Positions 54,951 to 64,000 of a stretch of 64,000 nt of DNA are shown in pieces. The stretch is from contig BPQB01000017.1 of assembly GCA_019973155.2 (NCBI GenBank), positions 62,001 to 126,000 of the forward strand, given 5' to 3'. Source of the stretch: Phanerochaete sordida. Taxonomy: Eukaryota; Basidiomycota; Agaricomycetes; Polyporales; Phanerochaetaceae. Both the position numbers and the translations under genes were made by a program. Under the pieces are notes generated by a model. The model saw nothing but the letters and a program-made list of their open reading frames with translations, did not search any database and was not told where the DNA came from. Each line of letters opens with the position of its first letter. Positions within the stretch are counted from its first letter, which is position 1.

Positions 54951-57493
54951 TCAGCAGAGGCTTCGGAGAGGACAAGAAGCCACATACAGTACTTGCTCGT
55001 ACATCTCATGGCGGATAGCCTTGACGATGTCCGGGGCCATAGCTTCCCAGTCCTTCACTAGCCAGCCGCGATGCGCATCGTACTTGGAACGATAGTCCGA
55101 GGTCCGGAATGCGTGACTGGAGTCGAGTCGTCCTGCAGACCACGAGTCGAGGCCGTATTCCACCTGATCATAGCATCAGCTGACTCATGTAGTCAATACG
55201 GGAGCAGCTTGGGACGCACGCATGTCAGCAGTAGCGCAAGGACGGGGATAGGCATGGGGTCGAACATGTCGGCGAACTCGGGCCCTATGTCCGTCGGCGA
55301 GCTGAAAAGCTCCTGCTGGAGCGACGACATCAGGATCGGAACCTCCGCAAAGACGGCAGGAGTATCGGATTCATGGTCCTAGACATTACGCTCATGAGGC
55401 GACGAGAGGGTGTACAAGACATGTAAGACGAGACGCACCTTGTAGCCAAACAGTTTTGGTGCGCCACGAAGCAGCCTGAGCACCTGCACCTTGTTTGCAT
55501 CTGCAACTCCGTCGTCGGCAACCTTATCGTCGAGATTATATGCACGAGGCACAGCCGAGCGTACAGTATCGCGGAGGTGGGATCGCACCGACGACACGCG
55601 CTTCGATATCTATATCAGCAGGCGAAGCCATCAGCAATGAGTACGGTAGACAGCGGGCCACATACCGCAGTTACAATCCTAGTGTTTGCATCTGCCGGTG
55701 CGAATTTCTTGCGAGCTGCGCGGCACGTCAAAATCCAGCATTCTTGAGCCCACTCCTTGGTAGTCGTGTTCGCAGGGAAGGCGTTGATGGTGTACAGCTT
55801 GACAGTGAGACGGCGAACAGCAGCGTTGATGAGCCCTTCAAGGACGCCGCTGTAGTCACTCGCCTTTGGTACAACCTTCATAGGCGGCGGTGTCGTCGTC
55901 CCGTCCTTGAATGTTACTACCTCTGCCTCTGGCGACGGCGAACGAGAGCGGCGACGCTTTCGGCGGGGAGAGTCGCCAGAACGGCGTGGTTGGTGATCAG
56001 GCTGCGCAGTGGATCGTCGACGAGGCTCTCGCCGATCTGGCGGAGAGCGGCTGCGGCCGCGAGCTTGACCTGCGGGCTGCAGAGGGGAACGGCGACGTTG
56101 ATCCTTGTTCCGCTGACGGCGAAGGCGTTCCCTTTCTAGCTCTTCGGCTTCAGAGTCGAGATTCGCATCCCAGGCGTTGGTAGTATCTCGACCTGAAGTC
56201 GATGAGGGCTATAGAATCATTTAGTCGGTGTAACCGTCATCGCAGACAAGGTAACGTACATGGTAACGCGGCGTATTGTCGTCCAATCTCGGTCTCTCGG
56301 CGCCGTCGCTGTGTAGCTCCATCTCATTATGCTCAGATTCGACATTGAAGCTGATATCTATGACCATGGTGAGTGAGCAATCGAAGCACTCTAATTTATC
56401 CCGCTGACATAGTGCTCACCGAGTGCGGGCATCAGCTTCTCGCTGCTACTGCTGCTAGCGGATGGAGACGATGGCGGGCGGGACGGAGATCGTGAGCGCG
56501 AGTGCTCGGATAAGGACTGGCGAGAAGAGCGAGCTGAGGGCGAGGACGAGCCGTGCAGCGGGCGCGAGCGCGAGCGCGACCGAGGCAAGACCGAAGACCG
56601 CCCGCGCGAGCGCGGGCGGGGGGAGCAAGAGCGAGGTCGAGAGTGCGCTGCGGATGGTGAGCGATGTAGAGATGAGCGACGGCGATGGGAACGCGAACGC
56701 GAACGCGAACGAGAGCGGGAACGCAGATGGGTACGTGAACGGGAGCGCGGACGGGTGCGTGAACGGGAGCGCGGACGAGCGCGTGGACGGGAGCGGGAGC
56801 GGGTACGCGAGCGAGAGCGCGGACGGGTGCGTGGACGGGAGTGGGAGTGGGAACGGTTCGAGGTTTGAGTGGTCGACGGCGCTGAAGGGGCTGGTGTCGT
56901 CTTCTCGGCTGCTTTCTTTGTCGAGTCTAGTGGTGCTGCCGTCGACCTGCTGAGCCTCTCCAGGGCCTTTTGCTTAGGAACGGAGCGGGCAGGAGCGACC
57001 ACTCCCTTAGAGACGAACTGGAAAAATTGCGTAATCAGTACACAGTGCCCAGAATGAACTGCTTCAAACTTACGGGAGACTTGTACGTCTCTTCTTCTGA
57101 CTCATTGGTATCCGAGCCGGGCTCGTCTTCGGATACTGGATAAGGCATTGGATTGGGCAATGAACGGAAGATGTGGCTGGACACACCATTTGCATTTGCA
57201 TGCGCAGCCTGTAGCTTATGATTCTTTCGCTTCTCCTTTTCTAGGGCTTTTCGCAATCTTTCAGTCTCATCATCCTCTGCTCAAATAAATTGTCAAGGTC
57301 AAGAGTAAGATGCGAGAGCAGCGGTAGCAGACATACTGAGTTTCTGCTGTTTTTCCGAAAGCTGATGGTGACGGCGGCCTTTCACGATGTTGGAAGTCGA
57401 GATACCGTCGTTTCTACCTCGAGACGAGCTGGTCGAAGTCGAAAGCGGAACGTCCTGCTCTTCATCCTCGGAGTCAACAATCCGGCGGGCCAT
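54951..57493 (-). CDS. DUF6532-type protein with RS-rich N-terminal region
   Basis: This multi-exon minus-strand gene starts at 57493 (ARRIVDSEDEEQDV). The second exon is a basic helix (ERLRKALEKEKRKNHKL). Exons between 57020 and about 55860 are very rich in Arg-Ser dipeptides. From about 55881 the folded part begins: DYSGVLEGLINAAVRRLTVK, AFPANTTTKEWAQECW, SVRSHLRDTVRSAV, then ADMFDPMPIPVLALLLTC spliced to VEYGLDSWSAGRLDS, and WEAMAPDIVKAIRHEMYEQ. This order matches the fungal DUF6532 domain. The exact 3' end is uncertain; a last intron may start at GTACTG after EQ. Function unknown. The RS-rich part suggests nuclear location or RNA/DNA contact. It is divergent from the transposase gene, with 157 bases between ATGs, so co-regulation or co-mobility is plausible. 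Confidence 0.75.
56690..56840 (+). repeat. Hexa/dodecanucleotide repeat inside the RS-rich exon
   Basis: Repeating units such as GGGAACGCGAAC and GGGAGCGCGGAC; on the minus strand they encode the Arg-Ser/Arg-Thr/Arg-Pro runs of the DUF6532 protein. Confidence 0.7.
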
Positions 57494-57650
57494 CCGAGGG
57501 GCGGGCTAGGAAGAAGAAGACGGCAGGAGGAGAGGTGGTGGTTCGAGGCAAACTTTGCGATGACTCAGCGCCAACCGATCGTGCTTCCACATTTGGTGTA
57601 CGCACCACCCTCTTGTAAAAGTCACCCTCGACGACGACGACGACAGACCT
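57494..57650. promoter_or_regulatory. Bidirectional promoter region of DUF6532 and Plavaka genes
   Basis: Only 157 bases separate the two divergent start codons, so the promoters must be shared or overlapping. No clear TATA box is visible. Confidence 0.5.
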
Positions 57651-60600
57651 ATGGATTCCTTCCGCTGCCCTAGCTGCCTCTGTAGCCTACCAACAGAGCA
57701 AGGCCTTGCATCGCACATCGAGCAGAAAGCGGCATGCCGGGCGGCGTTCGACAAGCATCTTGAAGAGAAGGCACGAGAGCTCCTGGCTGCGCTGAGAGTG
57801 GAAGAGGCCGGTATCAACGAGGATGTCCCACTCGCAAAACGGCATAGACCTACCGATAGTCCTTTACTGGAACCACTTCCCAATAGCCTGGCCGACCTGG
57901 AACCAGACGATTTCCTGCAGCTACCTAGTGAGCACGAGCCTCACAGCAAGCGCGCCCGAGTTGAAGACGTACCTGAGGATGAAGAAGAAGAGATAGAGGC
58001 GGGCGGGATCCCACTAGATCCCTTCGTACGGCGTCACCCAACTGCCGGTGCGACCTATGGCAAGTGCTTCAACCTCTTCGAGACGCTTCATCGGGATCGC
58101 GTGAAGGAGGGTTTTGGCAAGAATCCGTGGGCTCCCTTCGAAGACGAGGACGAATGGAAGCTTGCCAAGTTCCTGTTGATGAGCGGCATGAACCAGGGAG
58201 ATATAGACGACTACCTGAAGTTGAACATAGTGAGCATTGTGGCATAGCATGTCGTACGAGTCGCTGGCACTGACACGACGTTGAACAGACACGAACTCGC
58301 ACCTCGGTGTCCTATAAGAACAAGCTCTCATTCTTTGAGAAGATTGACCAGCTCCCGCGCGGAGGTGCGGAGTGGGAGTGCGAGATGTGGGAGGTAGAGG
58401 GGGACATGCTCGACGCGAATGGGAACAAGGAGAAGGAGGTGCTGGAACTTTGGCGACGGGACCCCGTTGAGTGTATCAAGGACCTTGTCAGCAACCCAGC
58501 ATTTAACGACTGCATCGAGTACGCACCAAAGCGCCTGTTTGAAGATGCGTTCGCCGAGAAGCCCCTCATCAGCGAGATGTGGACAGCGAGCTGGTGGGAA
58601 GATATCCAGGTATGGGCCAGCACGTTTGCCTAGAACACAGGGCTGATTAGCTTTGCAGGAGGTGCTTCCCGAAGGAGCGACTGTTGCACCCGTCATCCTT
58701 GCATCGGACAAGACGCAGCTCTCGACTTTCAGCGGCGACAAGTCGGCCTGGCCTGTCTATCTCAGCATAGGCAACATCGCGAAGGCAACACGCCGCTCAC
58801 CTTCCGCACGCGCCATGGTTCTCGTGGGATATCTTCCCGTCACGAAGCTCGAATGCTTCTCGGAGAACAAGCGATCCCAGATGCGGTATCAGCTTTTCCA
58901 CGACTGCATGCGCTCGCTGCTGGAGCCGCTCATCAAGGCGGGCACGGAGGGCGTGGACATGGAGTGCGGAGACGGCTTCATCCGCAAGGTCTTCCCTATC
59001 CTCGCTGCCTACATCGCAGACCACCCAGAGCAGTGCCTGATCGCCTGCTGCCAGGAGAACCATTGTCCTCAGTGTCTCGTCGAACCGAAGAAGCGCGGAG
59101 AACCGACCGAATTCGAACGACGTGAGCCGTCCTCGACTCTGGATAAGATCCAAGCTGCTCTCGCAACCGATAGCTTACCTGCCGAGATGAAGGCTGAGGG
59201 CGTGCGCCCTGTTATGCCGTTCTGGGCAGATCTCCCCCACTGCGACATCTTCTCATGCCTGACACCGGACATCCTCCATCAGCTCCATAAAGGCATGTTC
59301 AAGGACCACACGGTCAAGTGGGCGACCGCATGCGTATCTGGTGACGAAAAGGAAGTCGATCAGAGGTTCAGGACGATGTCACCGCATGGCGACTTACGGT
59401 ACTTCAAGAAGGGGATCTCGCTGATCTCCCAGTGGACCGGAAACGAGTACAAGAACATGGAGAAGATCTTCCTGGGCGTCATCGCGGGGGCTGCTGATGA
59501 GCGCGTGGTTGTTGCTGTACGCGCAATCCTCGACTTCATATACTACGCGCACTTCGAAATCCACACCTCTGAGTCTCTGGCCAACTTAGAAGCAGCTTGG
59601 CGCACCTTCCATCGTAGCAAGCAAGTCTTCATCGACCTCGGCGTTCGTGATAACTTCGACTTCGCGAAGCTCCACTCCCTCGGCCATTATCTCCGCGCCA
59701 TTCTTCGCCTCGGGTCTGCAGATGGGTACAACACGGAAGGCCCAGAGCGGCTTCATATTGACTTCGCGAAGCTCGGGTACCGCGCGAGCAATCGCAAGGA
59801 ATTCATACGGCAGATGGCACGATGGTTAGACAGACGCGAGGCGGTGGGGCGCTTCGAAGCGTACCTTGAGTGGCTGAAGGTACTACCTGCACGCTCAGAC
59901 GAGAGCGAGGACGCCTTCGCGGACGCCGACGGGGTCGAGGGACAAGAGGATACATCGCCTGCCGTGCAGGGCTCTCGCCGCGCTTGCGAGACATCGGGGC
60001 CTGCCATCGGAACCGACGACGGCGAGCAAGTCTCCGGTAGCTTCGCTTCCCACACGCGGCTCTCCCGCGACTCGAGGCTCGCCCCTACATCGAAGACGCA
60101 AGGACGGACAGTCAGCTTGGAACGTGAGACGCTTGCTATCCGGCCTACCGGTTACACTATTGCCAAGCAGCCACCGTTCCCTCGAACGTCCGCGAGCCAG
60201 ATCGCCACGAGCTACGGAGCCGGCCGCGATTTTCTGTACACTCTGGAAACATACCTTCGCTCTGTCGACACAAGCCACCTTACCCGCAGCGAGGTCCGAG
60301 CTCTGGGAAACCTTGCGGTCCGGGACGATGCCGAGATGGCGGTGTACAAACAGGTAAAGCTGCACCTGCCGAAGATGAGCCAGGTCTCGCAGAAGGCAAC
60401 CACAGACACTATCCGCGCGGTGCTCGACGTACCGGCACAAGGCCTCCATGCTGGAACGCCAGCCCACTTCTCCACCGTCCTGGTCGTCGACAAGAGTCAG
60501 CGAGGGGTAGGCAGGGACAGTATCCGGCATAAGGACAATCCAATATCAGGTGAGTGTTCGATAGAACACGAGAGCGAGGTCGTGCACTCACGTCGACGCT

Positions 60601-61018
60601 GGCGTTGCTTCACCTCATAGATCTCCGAGTTGCCCAAATACGCGTCATATTCCGCCCTCCGACAGAATTTGCTGGCCTTGTCAAGCACCCTTTGGCGTTT
60701 GTGCAGTGGTTCACGCCGTTACGCGCGCGAGACGCCAGCGTCGGGATGTATTCGGTAGCGCGGTCGACGACTGTGCAAGTGCAACAGTCGTCCGTGATCT
60801 CCATTGACCAAATTGTCCGTACATGCCATTTGATCCCGGTTTTCGGCAGGCAGCTCGACAGAACGTGGTCTCCTACCAACGTCCTCGAACGTTGTCCGCG
60901 ATTCTATCTCAACCCTTACCTTCGTCATTCCGATTTCGTACTACTACGTTTCCTCTTAGACAGATGGCTCGCGCAGAAGGCTCGATTACTAACGACGGGC
61001 TCACGATGTAGTTCTTAG
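57651..61018 (+). CDS. Plavaka-type DNA transposase
   Basis: Four exons were read with consistent phase: 57651-58229, 58289-58609, 58659-60549 and 60621-61018, giving 1062 residues. It starts with a zinc-finger-like CPSCLCSLPTEQGLASHIEQ. An acidic stretch (residues ~95-115) precedes the conserved region. Family landmarks follow: LWRRDPVECIKDL, ILASDKTQLSTFSG, VYLSIGNIAKATR, FPILAAYIADHPEQCLIACC, an ENHCPQCLV zinc-like pair, DIFSCLTPDILHQLHKGMFKDH, FKKGISLISQWTGNEYK, and the C-terminal VKHPLAFVQWFTPL with NVLERCPRFYLNPY. This is the basidiomycete Plavaka group within the CMC/EnSpm-related transposases. The frame is undamaged, so the enzyme may be functional. Acidic catalytic residues are probably within exon 3, but I cannot place them with certainty. 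Confidence 0.88.
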
Positions 61019-61779
61019 CTTAGAGGTACCGCTTTGTCCAATATATATTCAATCAGGGAATCCTGACGCTCGCAGCCCGGGTGATTATGTATCTACTTGT
61101 TCAAGTATAAGCGGAGGGCCGTGGGACATGTTTGCGCACTGGACTGAGCTGCAGGGGGGTGCCGGAGGTGTTTGAGCTGGCGTGGACGACTGCCTGGGTT
61201 CAGCGACGCATATCAGACAGTGAAGCTGGCCCAGAAGTCATGATAGAAAGCCAATCGTCAGGAGTATACTTGCGTACCTAAAGGGAGCAGCCATAGATTG
61301 TCGCCATGATCACGGCGGTGTTGCACGAGATAGGACCTCCGAGTTTGTGGTCAGGACCGATGACCGTAGACCAACAGTCAGAATGCGCACCTTATGAGCC
61401 CTTATTGGCCTCTCTAACAAGCAGCTCCCCGCCCGTGCTTATGTACCACACCTAGGTTGCTGGTGGTAGCATTTGCTGCTCAGCTTGTACTGTAGGTACT
61501 ATCGAGTCCGGGGTAGCCGCACCGTGAGGAACGCGGTCGCTAGCAGAGCTGCCTGGAAGATGGTTAGCAGCGTGAATAGCGCTGAATGGGCGGGAGCACG
61601 CAGCTATGGATGTGCCTAGACGAGCGTCGCATTATCTCGAGGATAGGGTACGAACATACGGCACGAGGGTGGTGGTACGGGATAGTACGAAGTGCTACGC
61701 GGCACAGCGCCTAACTACACGGGGTACGACCAAACCCGGAAAGTACGGGGTTTTGAGCTTTCCCTGATGCAAGTGCCGC
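61019..61779. other. 3' flank of Plavaka gene, candidate right end of the element
   Basis: No gene is seen. From about 61640 it carries clustered GTACG motifs (listed separately). Confidence 0.45.
61645..61760. repeat. Candidate right subterminal repeats of the Plavaka unit
   Basis: GGGTACGAACATACGG, GGTACGGGATAGTACGAAG, GGGGTACGACC and AAGTACGGGG lie close together just before the truncated BTB gene. Reverse-complement similarity to 54600-54760. Confidence 0.35.
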
Positions 61780-63710
61780 CGGCCGCGTCGACCGCTCGGC
61801 GGCACCTCCGACGGCGCGCACGGCGCGGACGTCCTCGGCAGCACCGCGCCTCGCATCCCGGCGCACTGCGCCATCCTCGGCGCGCGCAGCACCGTGCTCC
61901 GCGCGGTCCTCGCGGGGAAGGCGTGCGAGGTGAAGGTGCCCGGCGCCGCGGCGATTCGTATCGCGCTCGCGAAGGACAAGGACAAGGAGCGCGAGCGGCG
62001 CAAGGATGAGGACAACGGCCTGCACCCCTGCCCGTGGAGCACGCCCGCGCGCCTCACCGTCTCCGGCGCGCACCCCCTCAGCGTGCTCCTCCTCCTGCGC
62101 TACCTCTACGCCGACGACCTCGTCGCGGTGTGAGACTGGCGCGTCGGCAGCGCGCCCGCGCTCACGGCCGCGTTCGCGCGCCTGAAGGTGCGTCCCGCGC
62201 AGGTGAAGACGGAGCTCCAGGCCCTCGCAGACGCACTCGCGCTGCCCGCGATGCCCGCGGCGCTCGAGGGCGCGTTCCGCCGTGATGTGCGCCGACGCTC
62301 GCGCGCAACCTCGGCGCCGTCGCGGCAGAGGTGTGCGAGACGGACGTGCGCAAGTTGGACATGCGCGAGGGGGCCCTGTGCGCGGGCGACGCGCTGCGGC
62401 TGGACGTCGTGCTGCTGCTCGCGGATCGCGAGGTCGGCGCGTACGGCGCGGTGCTGCGCGTTCTTCGGCGAGGGCGCGTGGACGGCGCGCCGCTGGACGC
62501 GCACGGGCACGCTGCGCGTTGACCTGTGGCACATGCGCTGGCGCGAGGTGCAATATGTGCTCCGGTATCTGTATGGCGCCGAGGAGGATGTGTTCGACGC
62601 GATGGAGGATGTGGGGAGTGCCGATGAGCTTGTGGACGCGGTATTTGGGGTGATGGCCGTCGCGGTAAGGGCTCGCTACACCGTTGAGTTCAGACGACGT
62701 GCTCATGCCCGCGCCAGAACGAGCTCCTACTGGACCGCATGGTCCTCCTCTGCTCGCGCGTCATCCAGCAGCGCATCACCATCGCAAACGCGACCTCCAT
62801 CCTCGCCGAGGCATCCCTCTTCCACGCGACCGCGCTCGTGCAGAGCGTCCAGGGCTACATCGCGAGCAACCTCGAGACGCTCCTCGAGCGCCGCCTGCTC
62901 GACGCGCTGCCCGCGGACCTCGTCAAGCAGCTCGCGGCCTTCGTGCGCGCCGCGCAGGAGGTCAAGGCGCCCGTCGCGCGCACCGGCGCGCCACACTGCG
63001 TGGGCCGCCGTGCAGGACTGGTCGAGCCCCGTTGTGCGCATCGCGCAGCCGCGCCCGCCGCCTGTGCGCGCGGTGAGTGCCCGGGCCTGTGCACCCCGCG
63101 GAGAAGCGCACGGGTGTTGTGGAGGTGGTCGATGACGAGCGTCGAGGTGCGATCCCGCCGCTCAGCCTCAGCGCACCCGTGCAGCCCACACGGGCGGCGC
63201 CGGTCGGCGGTGCACCCAGGGAGAGGGCTGAGGGATGGAAGGTGCCGGGTGCTGCGCCGAAGTCAGTCGCGGTCAGTATGCCTTTGCACTTGTGCTGATA
63301 GTGATGCAGGGCGGACATGAAGGCGATCATGGCCGAGACCGCCCTGTCGGGCGTGTGTCCGGCGCCGGCGGGCTCGTCAGTACCACGCTCGTCCGCCGCG
63401 TCCGAAGCCGCGAACTGGCGCACGCCGCAGCGCAAGACGTTCGCGACGCCCCTCGCCGAAAATGCCCCGCGCATGCCCGCAGGGGGCTCGCCGTGGAAGC
63501 CGGTGCAGTCTGTGTCATCTGCGAACCTCGCCGCGGGCGGGTCGCTCGTGCAGCCCCCGCCGATGACGCCGACGATGCGCGCGAAACGCGCCAGGGACGA
63601 GTGGCCGCCGCCGCCGTAGCGCCACGGCATGGGCCCCGTGTTTGCGCCGAGCAAGCAGGCGTCGAAGCAGACGGGCGCGGCGTCGCCGAGGGCCAGCGGC
63701 ATCCTTAGCA
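61780..63710 (+). pseudogene. Decayed BTB/POZ protein gene, IBtk-like
   Basis: Fragments in all three plus-strand frames line up with a two-BTB fungal protein: IPAHCAILGARSTVLRAVLAG, then LLLLRYLYADDLVAV; later LRLDVVLLLADREVGAYGAV, ALRVDLWHMRWREVQYVLRY-like sequence, and LLLDRMVLLCSRVIQQRITI followed by ILAEASLFHATALVQSVQGY. Damage: a TGA at 62131-62133 where Trp is expected (V-W-D-W), and frame changes near 62285, near 62460 and in the region beyond 63000. The C-terminal linker (ALSGV..., TPQRKTFATPLAENAPRMP, GSPWKPV) is still seen to about 63700. The N-terminal half, where RCC1 repeats would be, is absent; its place is taken by the transposon unit. Named by domain resemblance only. Confidence 0.6.
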
Positions 63711-63714
63711 GTGC

Positions 63715-64000
63715 CATCACGCCTCGCAGCGTCCTTCCGCTCCTTCGCGCCCTCACCCGCTGGCTTCTTCGCGCCATCCTTCGCACCCTCGCCCGCGTGT
63801 TTCCGCGCCCCGTCCTTAGGCCCTTCGCGCTGCCGCCCCTTCGGTCCCCGCGGCGCGTCCTGCTGCTGCTGCTGCGGAGGAGGCTCGCCCGCCTCATCAC
63901 GCAGGCGCACCTCCTCGGGGGCCCATCACTCGAGGAACTCCTCCTCGACGAGCCTGGCTTGCTGCAATACGTCCTCAAGCTGTCCATCGACGATGACGCG
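63715..64000 (-). pseudogene. Inverted C-terminal fragment of the same BTB/IBtk-like family
   Basis: Read from the window edge on the minus strand: VDGQLEDVLQQARLVEEEFL, then E-stop-WAPEEVRLRDEAGE and a Lys/Gly/Ala-rich basic tail (KGRQREGPKDGARKHAGEGA). This is the expected C-terminal end of the BTB gene to its left, but on the other strand, so the two pieces meet tail to tail near 63710. A TGA replaces an expected TGG. It continues beyond the window. Confidence 0.45.

Noticed and set aside
1..64000. CRISPR arrays, bacterial operons or prophage-like modules
   Set aside because: No regularly spaced direct repeats; the gene structure is clearly eukaryotic with short spliceosomal introns.

Overview
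The window reads as a chromosomal segment of a basidiomycete fungus, most likely an Agaricomycete. Nearly every gene is broken by introns of about 45-60 bases with GTRNGY-type donors. The family content also points there: a Plavaka-type transposase, a DUF6532 protein, fast-evolving F-box genes, AAL-like lectins and a fungal type I fatty acid synthase fragment. There is no operon structure, and no RNA gene or CRISPR array was found.

Layout. 1-1416: 3' part of an unrecognised gene. 2076-11000: two minus-strand genes (Lec1, Lec2) encoding an AAL-like beta-propeller, a jacalin-like domain and a long helical C-terminus. 12354-14702: BRF1, a subunit of RNA polymerase III factor TFIIIB and the clearest housekeeping gene here. 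15660-21919: a relic of the secreted family 'T', a single-pass membrane protein, an F-box protein and a multipass membrane protein. 22772-22943: a MITE. 24258-28504: two tandem intact T genes. 28974-30769: a second F-box protein paralogous to the first. 34292-42113: two more lectin genes (Lec3, Lec4) on the plus strand. 43074-48778: a third T gene and two head-to-head TPR/CCCH zinc-finger genes forming an inverted duplication with T fragments at both flanks. 50137-53000: a fatty acid synthase beta enoyl-reductase relic joined to an alpha/beta-hydrolase relic. 54951-61018: a DUF6532 gene and a Plavaka transposase gene, head to head. 61780-64000: a decayed BTB/POZ gene.

Apart from BRF1 and perhaps the two membrane-protein genes, the region behaves as an accessory locus. 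Four families (lectin, T, F-box, CCCH) occur in two to four intact copies plus relics. Most intact lectin and T copies have a TATA box 67-85 bases before the ATG. The lectins look cytosolic because no signal peptide is visible. T proteins have a signal peptide and dibasic Kex2-like sites. A plausible but unproven reading is that these are glycan-binding and secreted defence or interference proteins. No claim of toxicity can be made from sequence alone.
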